Both the position numbers and the translations under genes were made by a program. 64,000 nucleotides of DNA, from contig NC_088775.1 of assembly GCF_954871325.1 (NCBI RefSeq), positions 85,413,561-85,477,560 of the forward strand, in the 5' to 3' direction. Below, piece after piece: positions 10,302 to 19,835 of this stretch. Numbering within the stretch: the stretch's first letter is position 1; each line of letters opens with the position of its first letter. Source of the stretch: Gordionus sp. m RMFG-2023. Taxonomy: Eukaryota; Nematomorpha; Gordioida; Chordodea; Parachordodidae. Below the pieces are notes generated by a model. The model saw only the letters and a program-made list of their open reading frames with translations. It was not told the DNA's origin and ran no database searches.

Positions 10302-10773
10302 AATTTTATTAATTTTTATAGGAGAATTTTGTGCTGTTATTATAATTTTCTTTTTATCTTTTATAATTATTATTTTTCTGTCATTATTTACTGATGGCTG
10401 AATCTGGAAATTTCTTTCTTTCTTTCTTTATTTTTTTTTCCTCCTTTCCTTCCCTTTTTATCTTTCCTTCCCTGTGTTTCACAGATAAATATTTCTATTT
10501 TTGCTCTTTTGTTTTTTAAGATTTTTTTTTCATATTTTCTATTTAGTAGATCATCATAAGCACATTATGCATAAATAATGTTTAAAAAATATTATATATA
10601 CTTTTCTTGTTGACTGAACTGGGCTCATTGCCGGGTGTGAAATTCAGGGAGTTAACCGGATTATTGTGGAAACTTCTCTCCTAAAATTTATTTTTTTAAG
10701 TGATATAATTATAAAGTAGGTGTATTAATTTAGGGGTTATAATAAACACTATATTTGCGAATATACTAACCTC
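10302..10773. repeat. Intronic cassette copy C (part I only)
   Basis: Part I of the cassette again, starting AATTTTATTAATTTTTATAG directly after the inverted tail of B. It ends at CTAACCTC, where a complete hAT MITE is inserted. After the MITE the sequence runs TTAACCTCTAAGGG and is no longer cassette-like, so C shows the boundary that A and B have lost. Confidence 0.75.
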
Positions 10774-10968
10774 TAGTGTTGTTAAAAAGCCCTATTTGAT
10801 GTTTAAAACGTCCCCATTAAGATTATGACCAAAATAATATTAGGTAGCTCTTAGATGGCAGAAAGGTTTGGGCTTGTAACTACCCAAATTTTGAAGCTTA
10901 TATTTGGTTGAGATCTTAATCGGGCCATTTTTAGAAATCGACCCGAACAGCGCTTTTTAACAACACTA
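10774..10968. mobile_element. Complete hAT MITE (TAGTGTTG family)
   Basis: A 195-bp element with inverted ends TAGTGTTGTTAAAAAGC and GCGCTTTTTAACAACACTA. It is flanked by CTAACCTC (10766-10773) and TTAACCTC (10969-10976), an 8-bp hAT target-site duplication with one mismatch. Non-coding. Other members are at 34639-34861, 36966-37138, 47786-47939 and an end near 62800-62851, with end fragments at 2405 and 7704. Confidence 0.85.
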
Positions 10969-11210
10969 TTAACCTCTAAGGGTTATTTTCTTACCAAAAA
11001 TATGTAACTATATAATTAATGGTAATTAGTATGGAAACCTTTGAAAAAAAAACCCTAGGGGAAGAACCCCCATTCTTTTCTCCTGTTTTTATAGATTTAT
11101 ATTTCGTACAACTTTCAATAAATTCCTCATATATAAGTTTGAGTTGATCCATACAAAAATTTTTTAAAAGGGGAAGAGAATATACAATTTATGTAATAGT
11201 TATAACTTCC

Positions 11211-12060
11211 AGGCGCGTAGCCAGCGGTTGTAGCAAATGAAAAAATATATAAGGCTTTCATGAATTGTGTAGTGCAAAGTATTCTATTTCAAATAGGTAA
11301 TATTATATTCTATCTCAAATTTAGAAAAAGGTTCAAAGGTAATATTTTAACCGACGAATTTAAAGAAGATTTTTTTACATTTTTTTAAAATTCTTAATAG
11401 ATAAAGATTCTATTTAATTTTTCTCTACTAATAACTATGATAAGGCAAAATTTCCAGAGTGTATGAAATGTTCAGATATCCTAAATAACTGAATTTGCTG
11501 AATATAATTATTTCTGAGACTTCTTGTGCTACAAAAAAAAGAAACTGCAAGAAGAAGGCACAACTAAATGAAGCCTTGGACATTAAGCATTACAGCATTT
11601 TTGGATCTAAGTAGAACTTATTTTGATTGCCTTTTAAGAAATATCAGAATGACATAAACCAGATATTGCATCTGAAGCTGATACATTATTAGATTCAACT
11701 AGCCGATTTATTTTGCATTGAAATGTGTTAATAAATGACTTATTTCAATTTTATGCAACTTTTTTCAAATGGATTTGAGGTTATGAGAATCACGACTTTT
11801 ATTATATTATACAACTTAAAAAATTAAGAGATAAAGTAGATTAAGAATTTACAAGATTTATGTTATTGTTGAGGTGAGGCAAAATTATATGATTTTGAGA
11901 TTCGTAAGCCTCGAATTGCACCTAGACAAGCAAATATTTCCAGTATTAAACTGGACTCAATTGAGATTTACCATAAAATAACCGTATTATTTCACTTTTG
12001 GTTACATTTTTTGGTGAGACTATAGTTTAATAGGTTTTTCCGACATGTGCCTTAGGTTTT
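11211..12060 (+). mobile_element. Relic hAT transposon (DUF4371/ZMYM-like transposase)
   Basis: CAGGCGCGTAGCCAGCGG at 11211 looks like a hAT left terminus. Downstream, pieces of protein resemble the central part of arthropod hAT/ZMYM1-like transposases, notably IRKPRIAPRQANISS near 11900. That matches the PRxAxRQxNRS block before the catalytic core's last segment. Reading frames are heavily interrupted, so it is inactive. The right terminus was not identified; a foldback MITE follows immediately. Confidence 0.5.
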
Positions 12061-12061
12061 G

Positions 12062-12375
12062 AATTTAAAATCATTAATTGAGCTCGTTTTATTAAATTTA
12101 AAGATCTGATTTTGCCGGAAAAGCGTTCCAATATGTGCAGAATGCCCACCCAATATATTTCAGACAATTTTATGACCAACATTTGAAGAAATCATAATTT
12201 ATAGTAATTTTCTCATAACTTTTTCATATTCTTAATGTAAATTGGAATTTCTTTAAAATTTCATTATAAAATTGTCTGAAATTTACAGGGTGGGTTATTG
12301 CACACCTATTGAAATGCATTTCCGGCAAAATCAGATTTTTAAATTTAAAACGTGCTCAATTAATGATTTAAAATT
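12062..12375. mobile_element. Foldback MITE (CCGGAAA family), copy 1
   Basis: Two arms of about 110 bp (12062-12174 and 12263-12375) are inverted copies around a loop of about 90 bp. The outer part reads AATTTAAAATCATTAATTGA and the middle GATCTGATTTTGCCGGAAAA. It would fold into a long hairpin. The element at 28909-29141 has the same motif order (GATTTAACCGGAAA, then a TTTCAG block), so they belong to one family. Non-coding. Confidence 0.75.
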
Positions 12376-12398
12376 AAAAAAATACAAAAAAAATAATA

Positions 12399-13250
12399 GG
12401 GGAAATGTGCTATAAATGGCCATGTTTGAAGACTGGCCAGGGCCCTTTAACTTTTTATCTATTGGAACGATTTCTCTCAAAATTGGTCAAAATGTGTAAT
12501 ATCTATGATATGTACCTTACCTAAGTTCATTTATTGAAGCAATCCAATAAAAAAATATTTTAAATATACCTCTTTCTGGAAAAATGGCGTAAATACATTT
12601 TTCTGTTTGGTGAAAAATTTACTATTTCAGATTACTGAAATTTTATATTAATATTATCCACATTTAGCATTATTCACACAAAAAATTAGACTTAAAAGCT
12701 TTATTTAATAAACATATTGCTTAATAATAATAGAGAGGTGAGTATTGTCTGGGCATGTATTGATTGGCGACCACAATTCGCACATTCATATATTCATATT
12801 GAAATGAAAAGCCCTTGCAAAACAATATTTGGTGAAATTTCAAATGATGAACAAGCTTAAGAATGTTTAAAAAGATAATTAAGATATTAATTTATAATAT
12901 TATCATTAAATAGATGGTGATAAATTGAGATAATACTAATTAAATTAGTGTTTAATTAATTTTTTATATAAATAAAAAAAAGTAGAAATATTAACCTAGG
13001 TCTTTTACAAGTAATATTTATAATAAAAATCTTAAATAATATATTATGGCCAGTTAACACTTAGTACTGGCCAGAAAAACAACTTTCACATAATCTCATC
13101 TAGCTCATAAATTATTATAGATATCGCTTTGATTCAAATTTTATTTCAAAGATTAATAATTAGGACACATTGATATAAAATTTGTTTGGTTGAACCAAAT
13201 TTGAATACCTTTTTTTCAAAAAAGCAAAAACATGGCCATACATTTCCCCC
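12399..13250. mobile_element. pogo/Tigger-like element copy 1 (deleted)
   Basis: An 852-bp element with ends GGGGAAATGTGCTATAAATG and, inverted, CATTTCCCCC. It is preceded by TA at 12397-12398, as expected for the Tc1/mariner superfamily. Its two halves match the ends of the longer copy at 13362-15171, so it is an internally deleted relative. No usable transposase frame remains. Confidence 0.65.
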
Positions 13251-13555
13251 ACCTAATAAACTATAGCCTTACCCATTTTTTCAAATTAATCAAATATTTG
13301 TGATTCATTATTACAATATTATATTAGCTCTTAAATATTGTTTATTTTACATATTTTATTAGGGGAAAGGTAGCATGAGTGGCCATATTTTTGCTTTTTT
13401 CAAAAAAGAAATCATGATTTGAGTTTAACCAAACAAATTTTATATCAATGTGTAGCCCAATTCTTAATCTTTGAAATAAAATTTGAATCAAAGCTCTATC
13501 TATAATAGTTTATGAGCGATATTATGTGAAAGTTGTTTTTCTGGCCAGTCAAAAC

Positions 13556-14163
13556 CGGGGACCCGGAGGAACCGTAAAGAACCGTTAACCCATTATAAAC
13601 CGTTATAAATATCTGAACCATAACCGAACCGATATAATTATTTGTTATAGGAGTAAAAAGAACCTTTATAAAAAAAGATTAAACCGGTTTAAAAAGGTTC
13701 AAACCGGTTCAGTTTTTATATTTTAGAAAATATCCAGAATATAAACTTGCTCTTATAGTACTGGTGGTTCCCGCTACACATGTTTCTGTAGAAAGGGCTT
13801 TTTCGGGGCTAAAATGTGTGTTATCGTCACAACGAACAAAAAGGAATCCATTTATATTAGAAAATATATTATACTTATACGTTCAATAATATATTTAAAA
13901 ATGAGTTATTTTGAATCTTATATATATTTTTTTATATATAATTCATAGATGCTTATAATAAAAATAAATTAGAAGATGGTGTTGCTTCAATAAAGAAAGT
14001 TCTAACCGTAATGAACCTTTATAAACCCTTGTAATTAGCTGAACCGAACCGAACCTCTATAAATTTCTTCTTAAGAACTGTAACCAAAAAGTACTTATTA
14101 TAATTTTTTATATACTGAACCGTAACCAAACTGAACCGTTATAAATAACGCTTCGGGTCCTTG
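13556..14163 (+). mobile_element. hAT element nested in the pogo-like copy
   Basis: Ends CGGGGACCCGGAG and CTTCGGGTCCTTG are inverted, and the element is flanked by a perfect 8-bp target-site duplication GTCAAAAC (13548-13555 and 14164-14171). Short AACCGTAA/GAACCG-type subterminal repeats fill both flanks, the likely transposase-binding arrays. The inside retains a transposase fragment (13749-13889). This is the youngest layer of the nest. Confidence 0.88.
13749..13889 (+). pseudogene. hAT transposase C-terminal dimerisation fragment
   Basis: An open stretch of 46 codons reads ALIVLVVPATHVSVERAFSG followed by LKCVLSSQRTKRNPF and ILENILYLYVQ, ending at a natural stop. The pattern VPATxxSVERAFSxLK...QR is the hAT family C-terminal dimerisation (hATC) motif. 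Only the tail of the transposase survives; the RNase-H-like catalytic core is absent from this copy, so the element would depend on a relative elsewhere. Confidence 0.8.
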
Positions 14164-15479
14164 GTCAAAACAAATATATATTTACTGGCATAAACTATGT
14201 GTTAACTCCATAATATATAATTTAAGAATTTTATTATAAATATGAAATATTACAATATGAAATACTTGTAAAAGACCTATGATAATATTTCTTCATTTTA
14301 TAAATATATAAAAATTTTATTATATACATCATTGTTATTATTACATAAGCATGAGCCTATTCTTCACAATGAATGCATTTAATCCCCTCTTTCTTGCTCT
14401 AGGAATATTTCTTTTTGCATATAGCACAGCCACTCATCATAATCTTCTTTAGGTTTATTAAACTTTACCTCATAAAATCATGTGTAACTATTCTTATCAA
14501 AAAATAAATAATTTTTAACATAAAAATTTATATAATTATGTCTAAGATAACTAATTATTTAACAGGTAATAAATACTACTATATAATTAATACCATTAAA
14601 AAATGTTCTAACATTTTATTATTATCATCAAAAAATGCTAACATATTTATAAGTTTCAACTATTTTATGCTAAACCCATTAATGATTTTCTAGCTTGTCT
14701 TGTATTAAATAATCTTATAAAATTTCCTATTAAGGTTTGATATCTATTTGAATTGCATTCTATATGGGGAATTTGTTCCATTTTTTCACCAAATATTGGT
14801 TTACACAATTCAATGTGAAAGTATGAATTCACCTATTATCATTAAATGCCATTATATGTATATAAAATAAAACTTATAAGCTCTAATTTTTTGTGTGAAC
14901 TATCCTAAGCATAATATTTATATAAAATATCAATATCATAAATTAGTAATTTTTTCACCAAACAAAAAAATGTATAACATGATTAGTAAGAGGTATTATA
15001 TACAGTTTATTTAAGATATTTTTTAATTGGATTGCTCTAATCAATAAATAAACTTAGATAAGGTATATATCATAAATATACACATTTCGACTAATTTTGA
15101 GAGAAATTGGTCAAAAATTAAAAGTTAAAGGTGGTGGTCATTCATCTAACCATTTATGCCACAATCTCCCCTATTTCTATTTGTGTTCGAAATTATCATT
15201 TTTTAAATATGAATGATTGTAATAAATTATATGATTCGTTTTAATAAATTTATATATGATTAGTTTTTCCAAAAACTTTTCTAAAATTTAAAAAATTAAC
15301 CCCCCCCCCCCTCCCTTATAAAATTATATATTTTATTTGCAGTGAAAAAGTTTCAAATTATTTTGATAAAATGGTAGATAAATATAACTCCAAGAAAAAT
15401 TTGAAATGGATATTAGCGTTTTTATTTTTAAGGTGAATATGATAAATAAATGCAAATTTATAATAATAAAACAGTGATA

Positions 15480-15770
15480 TTTTTTTAAGCCAGTATCTAA
15501 ATTATTAGCTGGTATAAGGAATTTGTCATATCCTCCCCGCTTATATACATACTCTCTCTGAGAAAAGTATATGCACACCTTTGCCACAAATCCAAGAGTG
15601 TCAATAGGCTTTTCCGTTTGGCAGGACTTACAAAGTCTAGCCATAAACCAATACTTTTTCAACTTCTTAAGATTTGGTTTTAAAAAACCTTCTTGAAGGA
15701 GCTCTTCAAAATTTTGACCTGGCTCGAGCCCCCGATAATTCATCTCTATTGACGTCACATCATTAACCAT
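15480..15770 (-). CDS. Uncharacterised intronic ORF
   Basis: A minus-strand frame opens with ATG at 15770 and stays open for 145 codons to 15333; only the first 95 or so look protein-like. It includes MNYRGLEPGQNFEELLQEGF, a Cys-containing stretch RLCKSCQTEKP and YKRGGYDKFLIPANNL, and then drifts into AT-rich low-complexity sequence. It lies just left of cassette D on the AP-2 coding strand. No family recognised; a TE fragment or an unspliced exon are both possible. A CRE-like palindrome TGACGTCA falls within it near 15750. Confidence 0.3.
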
Positions 15771-16368
15771 AATATATTTTACAATAAAATAATATCATTT
15801 ATTTTTTAAATGTGATTGACACCAATCATTCATATATATAATTTGTTATATATTATCATTTTTATAACTCAATTTCGAGAATAATATATTTGTAAATATT
15901 TTATTTGCCAATAAAATTTTAAAAAAACATTTTATATCAATCCAGAATATAAAATTTATATAATATTTAATACGATACTTAATCAATTACATAACAAAAT
16001 TTTTCATAATTTTATTTAAATGCATAAGGAAGCTATATATAAAATTTGTTAGGTTTGGTAAGCCTTTCCTGCCCTGTTCCACTATTCCATGATATTTAAT
16101 TTCATAGTAGAGTAAAAAAATTTTATTTAATTTAATATTATTCCTTAGTAAATGAATATAATGTGTCTAGAACTGAATTATACTGTGGAAACTGGAAAGC
16201 TATATCATAATTTTTTAAATTCAAAGATGAAAATGAAATGTTTAGAATACAAAAAATAAATAGATTAAACCATCAGTGGAAAAAGATCCCAGCATAATTA
16301 ACAAATGTGCTGTTAAAATTGTAAAAGAAAGTTCAACTTTCGTTGTTCTTCCCTATATTATACATTAG

Positions 16369-16807
16369 GGGTCTGCATTGGGCGGGTTTTCCGCCCACCC
16401 GCCTATACTTTGAATCGCATGTTCGGGTTTTTAAACATTTGTAACATTGGGCAGGTGGCGTGTGGGTTGATAAAATATTTTAACTAATGGGCGGGCGTGG
16501 GCGGTAAACTTTTGATATTTTTCAGGCTTAATGAGCGGAACAGATTTCAATTTATTAAAAATAATCAGGTTTATTTAATAACTATGTTTAATAAAAAATA
16601 TTAAATAAATAAATAAAGAGCCAAACCAGCCATTAAAATAATTTTTAAGTATTAGACGGGTGGGCAGATTAATTAAAATTTATGGATAAATGGGCTGAAG
16701 GGCAAATTTTTTGAAAAAATTATAAGTGAGCTGGTAGGCGGGTTAGATAAATTTCAAAATCAACGAGTGGGCGGACTATTTGCTAAAACCCCGCCCATTG
16801 CAGACCT
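16369..16807. mobile_element. GGGC-rich MITE, copy 3 (in cassette D)
   Basis: A 439-bp copy, same position within the cassette as in A and B. It starts GGTCTGCATTGGGCGGGT and ends CCGCCCATTGCAGACCT. Confidence 0.7.
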
Positions 16808-16961
16808 ATAGTGTATACATCAGAATGATAATATCGTAAAAATAAAAGGAGAGCATAATTAAAATTTCGACATTAATTAATCCAAAACCAATACAATATA
16901 TTTAGTTTTAGAATTTCCTAGACTAAAAATATCATGAAAAAGCGAAAAGTATTAGATATTA

Positions 16962-17227
16962 TTATACCATATCATTTTGGGATGGAGAAGTATTTTCCAG
17001 GAATTTAAATCTCTGATGTTGATGATGTAGATGAATGGGAGTCGGTGGTCTTCCCTGGTCCAAAGACACAAAGCTTTTTGTGATATTATTTATATCGGAA
17101 ATATCAGAATTTTCCATCATTTCCTGTCGTTCGCTACTTTGGTTCACTATATTGTTATTACTCATATGTGTTTTGGTATGGTAATCGTTTATATTGTTTC
17201 TAATAATTGAATCAATACATTTTTGAG
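16962..17227 (-). CDS. Exon-like ORF, copy D (possible alternative AP-2 3' exon)
   Basis: Third copy of the exon-like frame, with acceptor CTTTATATTTTTAG (AG at 17229-17228). The frame stays open to the same NTSPSQNDMV end although it has lost three bases, which removes one residue without shifting the frame. It is the copy nearest to the AP-2 transactivation exon, about 2 kb downstream on the same strand. It would therefore be the first to be met as a competing splice target. Phase-compatible with that exon. Function unknown. Confidence 0.45.
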
Positions 17228-17293
17228 CTAAAAATATAAAGATATAAATTTATACATTTAAAAATTTGGAATTGAAATAGGAATAAAAAAATC

Positions 17294-18250
17294 TAATACC
17301 AATTCACCCAATAATCTTAACAATAATAACCCAATTGATATGACAACTGAGCAATGCTTCGATGAGAGATCCGAAGAACCCAATAAAACATACGTCGATT
17401 CATTCAACAGTTTAAAAAATTTACAAAAGTATCCTACACCGATAAACTTAGAATCTCTACCGGCAAAAACATGAGATCAGATATAAATACGAGTTGATCT
17501 CCCAATTCGATCTCCATTATGTCACAGTACCGAACCGAGGCTCTAGCAAGCGCCATGCCTGAAATAATAAACGATCAAGATAGAGGTTGCCTAGAGGAAA
17601 AAGAACAAAGCCTTAACGAGAGAAGAGAAAAAATGATAGACGGATATGCTACTATGATAAGTTACACGGATCGGCATAACCATAAGATGCAACAGCAAAT
17701 CACTGCCCTAGAAGCTTTTAACTCTGAACGGATTATTAAAATAATAACAATGATATCGATAACGCTAACCAAACTTTCCAAGAGGAGGCTGAGGATCAGA
17801 TGAGGAAATTGTTCGAAATGAGAGAAAGAGAAAGGCAAATATTGGAGATGGAGTTTAATCAATTTCAGGAGTCAGCTCATAATTTGCAAGGAGCCGAAGG
17901 CGGAAGGTACTTGAATATGTTTAGGTTACCTAAATTGTCGCAAGAAAATTTTTATAACATGGAGAAAGAAAGAGGGGACGAGATGAGATGTTCATCAAAG
18001 ATTGGAATGTTAGAGGGAATGGAGAATTTTTAACAGAAGAACTGGTTACTTTAGAATCTAGTAATAAAATAATTATGTCGTCTCTCGATAAGCAACATCA
18101 AAATTTTCAATATAAAAATGAAGCACATGATAGATGCTGCTGAAAAAGAGAGCAAGCATAGAAGCATGACACCTAATCTATATAGTCCCACCCATAAAAT
18201 GATGGATTAATCAAACAAAAGAAAAGTATTCTCAGCTACGCCACCTTTAG
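17294..18250 (+). pseudogene. Coiled-coil protein relic, copy D (plus arm of palindrome)
   Basis: Contains the open pieces 17519-17803 (MSQYRTEALASAMPEIINDQ onwards) and 17800-18033 (MRKLFEMRERERQILEMEFN onwards). They overlap by a few bases in different frames, as one ancestral coding region with shifts. The rest resembles copy B, including the KRKVFSATPPL tail near 18225. Heptad-like charged/Leu spacing suggests a coiled coil. Unrecognised family. Confidence 0.55.
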
Positions 18251-18289
18251 CGAGTGTTTAGAGAAAATCAATGTACTATTATAATCCTT

Positions 18290-19243
18290 TTTCTTCATTC
18301 TATTAACAGTCTTAATGACCGGGTTGAATTCCATTTCTGAAGCTTTTCTCCTAAATTCCTCCCTAAATATTTCCTGATCAAATGGCACCTGAAAATCCAT
18401 TTTACTTGATGTTGCTTATCGAAAGACGACATAATTATTTTATTACTAGATTCTAAAGTAACCACTTCTTTATCTGCAGCCATTCTCTGTTGAAAATTCT
18501 CCATTCCTCTAACATTCCAATCTTTGATGAACATCTCATCTAGTCCCCTCCTTCTTTCTCCGTGTTCAAAAAATTTTCTTGCGACAATTTAGGTAACCTA
18601 AACATATTCAAGTACCTTCCGCCTTCGGCTCCATGCAAATTATGAGCTGACTCCTAAAATTGATTAAACTCCATCTCCAATATTTGCCTCTCTCTTTCTC
18701 TCATTTCGAAGAATTTCCTTATCTGATCCTCAGCCTCCTCTTGGAAAGTTTGGTTAGCGTTATCGATATCATTGTTATTATTTTTAATAATCCGTTCAGA
18801 GTTAACAGCTTCCAGGATAGCGATTTGCTGTTACAGATTAAGGGTATGCCGCTCCGTGTAACTTATCATAGTAGCATATCCGTCCATCATTTTTCTCTTC
18901 TCTCGTTAAGGCTTTGTTCGTTTTCCTGTAAGCAACCTTTATCTTGTTCGTTTATTAATTAAGGCATGGCGCTTGCTAGAGCCTTGTTTCGGTACTGTGA
19001 TATAGTGGAGATGGAATTAGTAGATCCTGAATTCGAATTTATATCTGATCTATTGTTTTTGCCGGTGGAGATTCTTTTTTTTAGCGGTGAAGGATACTTC
19101 TTTCGGTTATAAATTTTCTAAACTGTTGAAGGAATCGAAGTAAGTTTTATTGGGTTCTTCGGATCTCTCATCGAAGCGTTGCTCAGTTGTCATATCAAAT
19201 TTTGGGTGATTATTGTTAAGATTATTGTGTGAATTGGTATTAC
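18290..19243 (-). pseudogene. Coiled-coil protein relic, inverted arm
   Basis: The reverse-complement partner of 17294-18100 spans 18407-19243, and the minus-strand reading extends through the centre to about 18290. It includes DMTTEQRFDERSEEPNKTYF, the coiled-coil block, and a tail with FDQEIFREEFRRKASEMEFN and PVIKTVNRMKKKD not present in the plus arms. The frame is interrupted at several places. The arm starts immediately at the AP-2 exon donor: homology with the other copies begins at the second base of the GT. It may be the source from which the other copies were made. Confidence 0.55.
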
Positions 19244-19835
19244 AAAGAGGTATCAAGTGATGGAAAGGGGAGTTCTGACCTTGTATAGCTCCCGTAAAAC
19301 CGGGATGGTGAAATTGATTTTGATTATGTTGGGTAATATTATTGTTATGCTGTTGACTATGATTAAGATGACCTTGGTTGAGTAAAATATGGTGATCTTC
19401 TAAAGCTCCTGATCTAAGCAAATGATTTGGAGCTGGAACCGTCATAGAAAAACTGTCATGTTGGTGATTCAGGTGATGGTGATTGTATATGGGATGGGGA
19501 TGAAGCGGGGGAGGGAAGTATGGGACATCACCGACCATTAGATGATGCTGTTGACCTAAGGATTGTTGTTGCTGAAGTTGAATCAAGTCATCTGGATATA
19601 GATGTTCCGAATTATGATTGTTTATTTGCCTCCCGTCATGATCATGGAACGGATAATGATGTTTGCCTAAATTACCTGTAGAATGACTCCTATCTTGCTG
19701 TGATGAACCATCTATAGATGTGGGAATAAACAATAACTTACGGAATAAGGACTGTTGAGCTAAATCGTTGTAATGATTGAATGTCGTAACCATGTTTTCG
19801 TCTAGGTTGTCGGAGGTAAAATAATCATTTTTGTC
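19244..19835 (-). CDS. TFAP2/AP-2: AP-2 transcription factor, transactivation-domain exon
   Basis: This minus-strand exon of 592 bp has acceptor TTTATATAG (AG at 19837-19836) and donor CTTT/GTAATA. It starts DKNDYFTSDN, where vertebrate AP-2 exon 2 starts DRHDGTSN. It continues with Gln/His-rich sequence (LIQLQQQQSLGQQHH, PHPIYNHHHLNHQHDSFSMT) and the motif DVPYFPPPLHP. The latter corresponds to the PYFPPPYQP transactivation motif of vertebrate AP-2, but with Leu in place of the PY-motif Tyr. It ends HHPGFTGAIQGQNSPFHHLI before the splice. It enters in phase 0 and leaves 1 nt, matching the DNA-binding exon at 1108. An ATG at 19793 is internal; there is no need to start there because the frame is open to the acceptor. 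Confidence 0.8.

Larger units (their letters stand above)
13362..15171 (-). mobile_element. pogo/Tigger-like element copy 2, interrupted by a hAT
   Basis: An 1810-bp element with ends GGGGAAAGGTAGCATGAGTG and, inverted, ...GCCACAATCTCCCC, flanked by TA on both sides. On the minus strand, remnants near 14430-14370 give CAICKKKYS followed by IKCIHCEE and AHAY. This matches the Cys/Trp/His zinc-finger tail (CxxC...WIxCxxCxxWxH) of arthropod pogo/Tigger-type transposases. A second piece near 14700-14770 reads GEKMEQIPHIECNSN. The coding region is broken. A 608-bp hAT (13556-14163) sits inside it. Confidence 0.65.
15859..18406. repeat. Intronic cassette copy D
   Basis: Direct copy lacking part I. 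It begins TTTTTATAACTCAATTTCGA and carries the GGGC MITE (16369-16807), the minus exon-like ORF (16962-17227), the plus coding block (17294-18100) and the asymmetric palindrome centre (18101-18406). The arm then turns round and continues as the inverted copy to 19243. Confidence 0.8.
1109..19243 (-). other. 18.1-kb AP-2 intron, transposon-rich
   Basis: The intron runs from donor T/GTAATA (GT at 19243-19242) to acceptor TTATTAG (AG at 1110-1109) on the minus strand. It contains the cassette array A-D, the inverted arm, a nested LTR fossil, several MITEs and pogo/hAT relics described separately. Both borders follow the GT-AG rule and both flanking exons are phase 1. The donor is weak outside GTAA and abuts the repeat arm exactly, so the border could have been rebuilt by the insertion. 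A small vertebrate-type exon 3 was not found and may be absent or too diverged to see. Confidence 0.7.

Noticed and set aside
1931-10773. Part I blocks (1931, 5018, 10302) as LTRs of one retroelement
   Set aside because: They do not flank the gag/protease remnant as a pair: the remnant interrupts the cassette beyond part I of copy B, no TG...CA ends or primer-binding site were seen, and cassette A has the block without the element.
2918-16807. The GGGC repeats as a GC-box promoter cluster for AP-2
   Set aside because: They are ends and subterminal motifs of a MITE repeated with the cassette, each bounded by AGGTCTGCA termini.
18660-18962. Plus-strand ORF of 100 codons in the inverted arm (likewise 17662-17862 and 9433-9705)
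   Set aside because: Antisense shadows of the coiled-coil block; the other strand keeps charged coiled-coil composition while these are Leu/Ser-rich.
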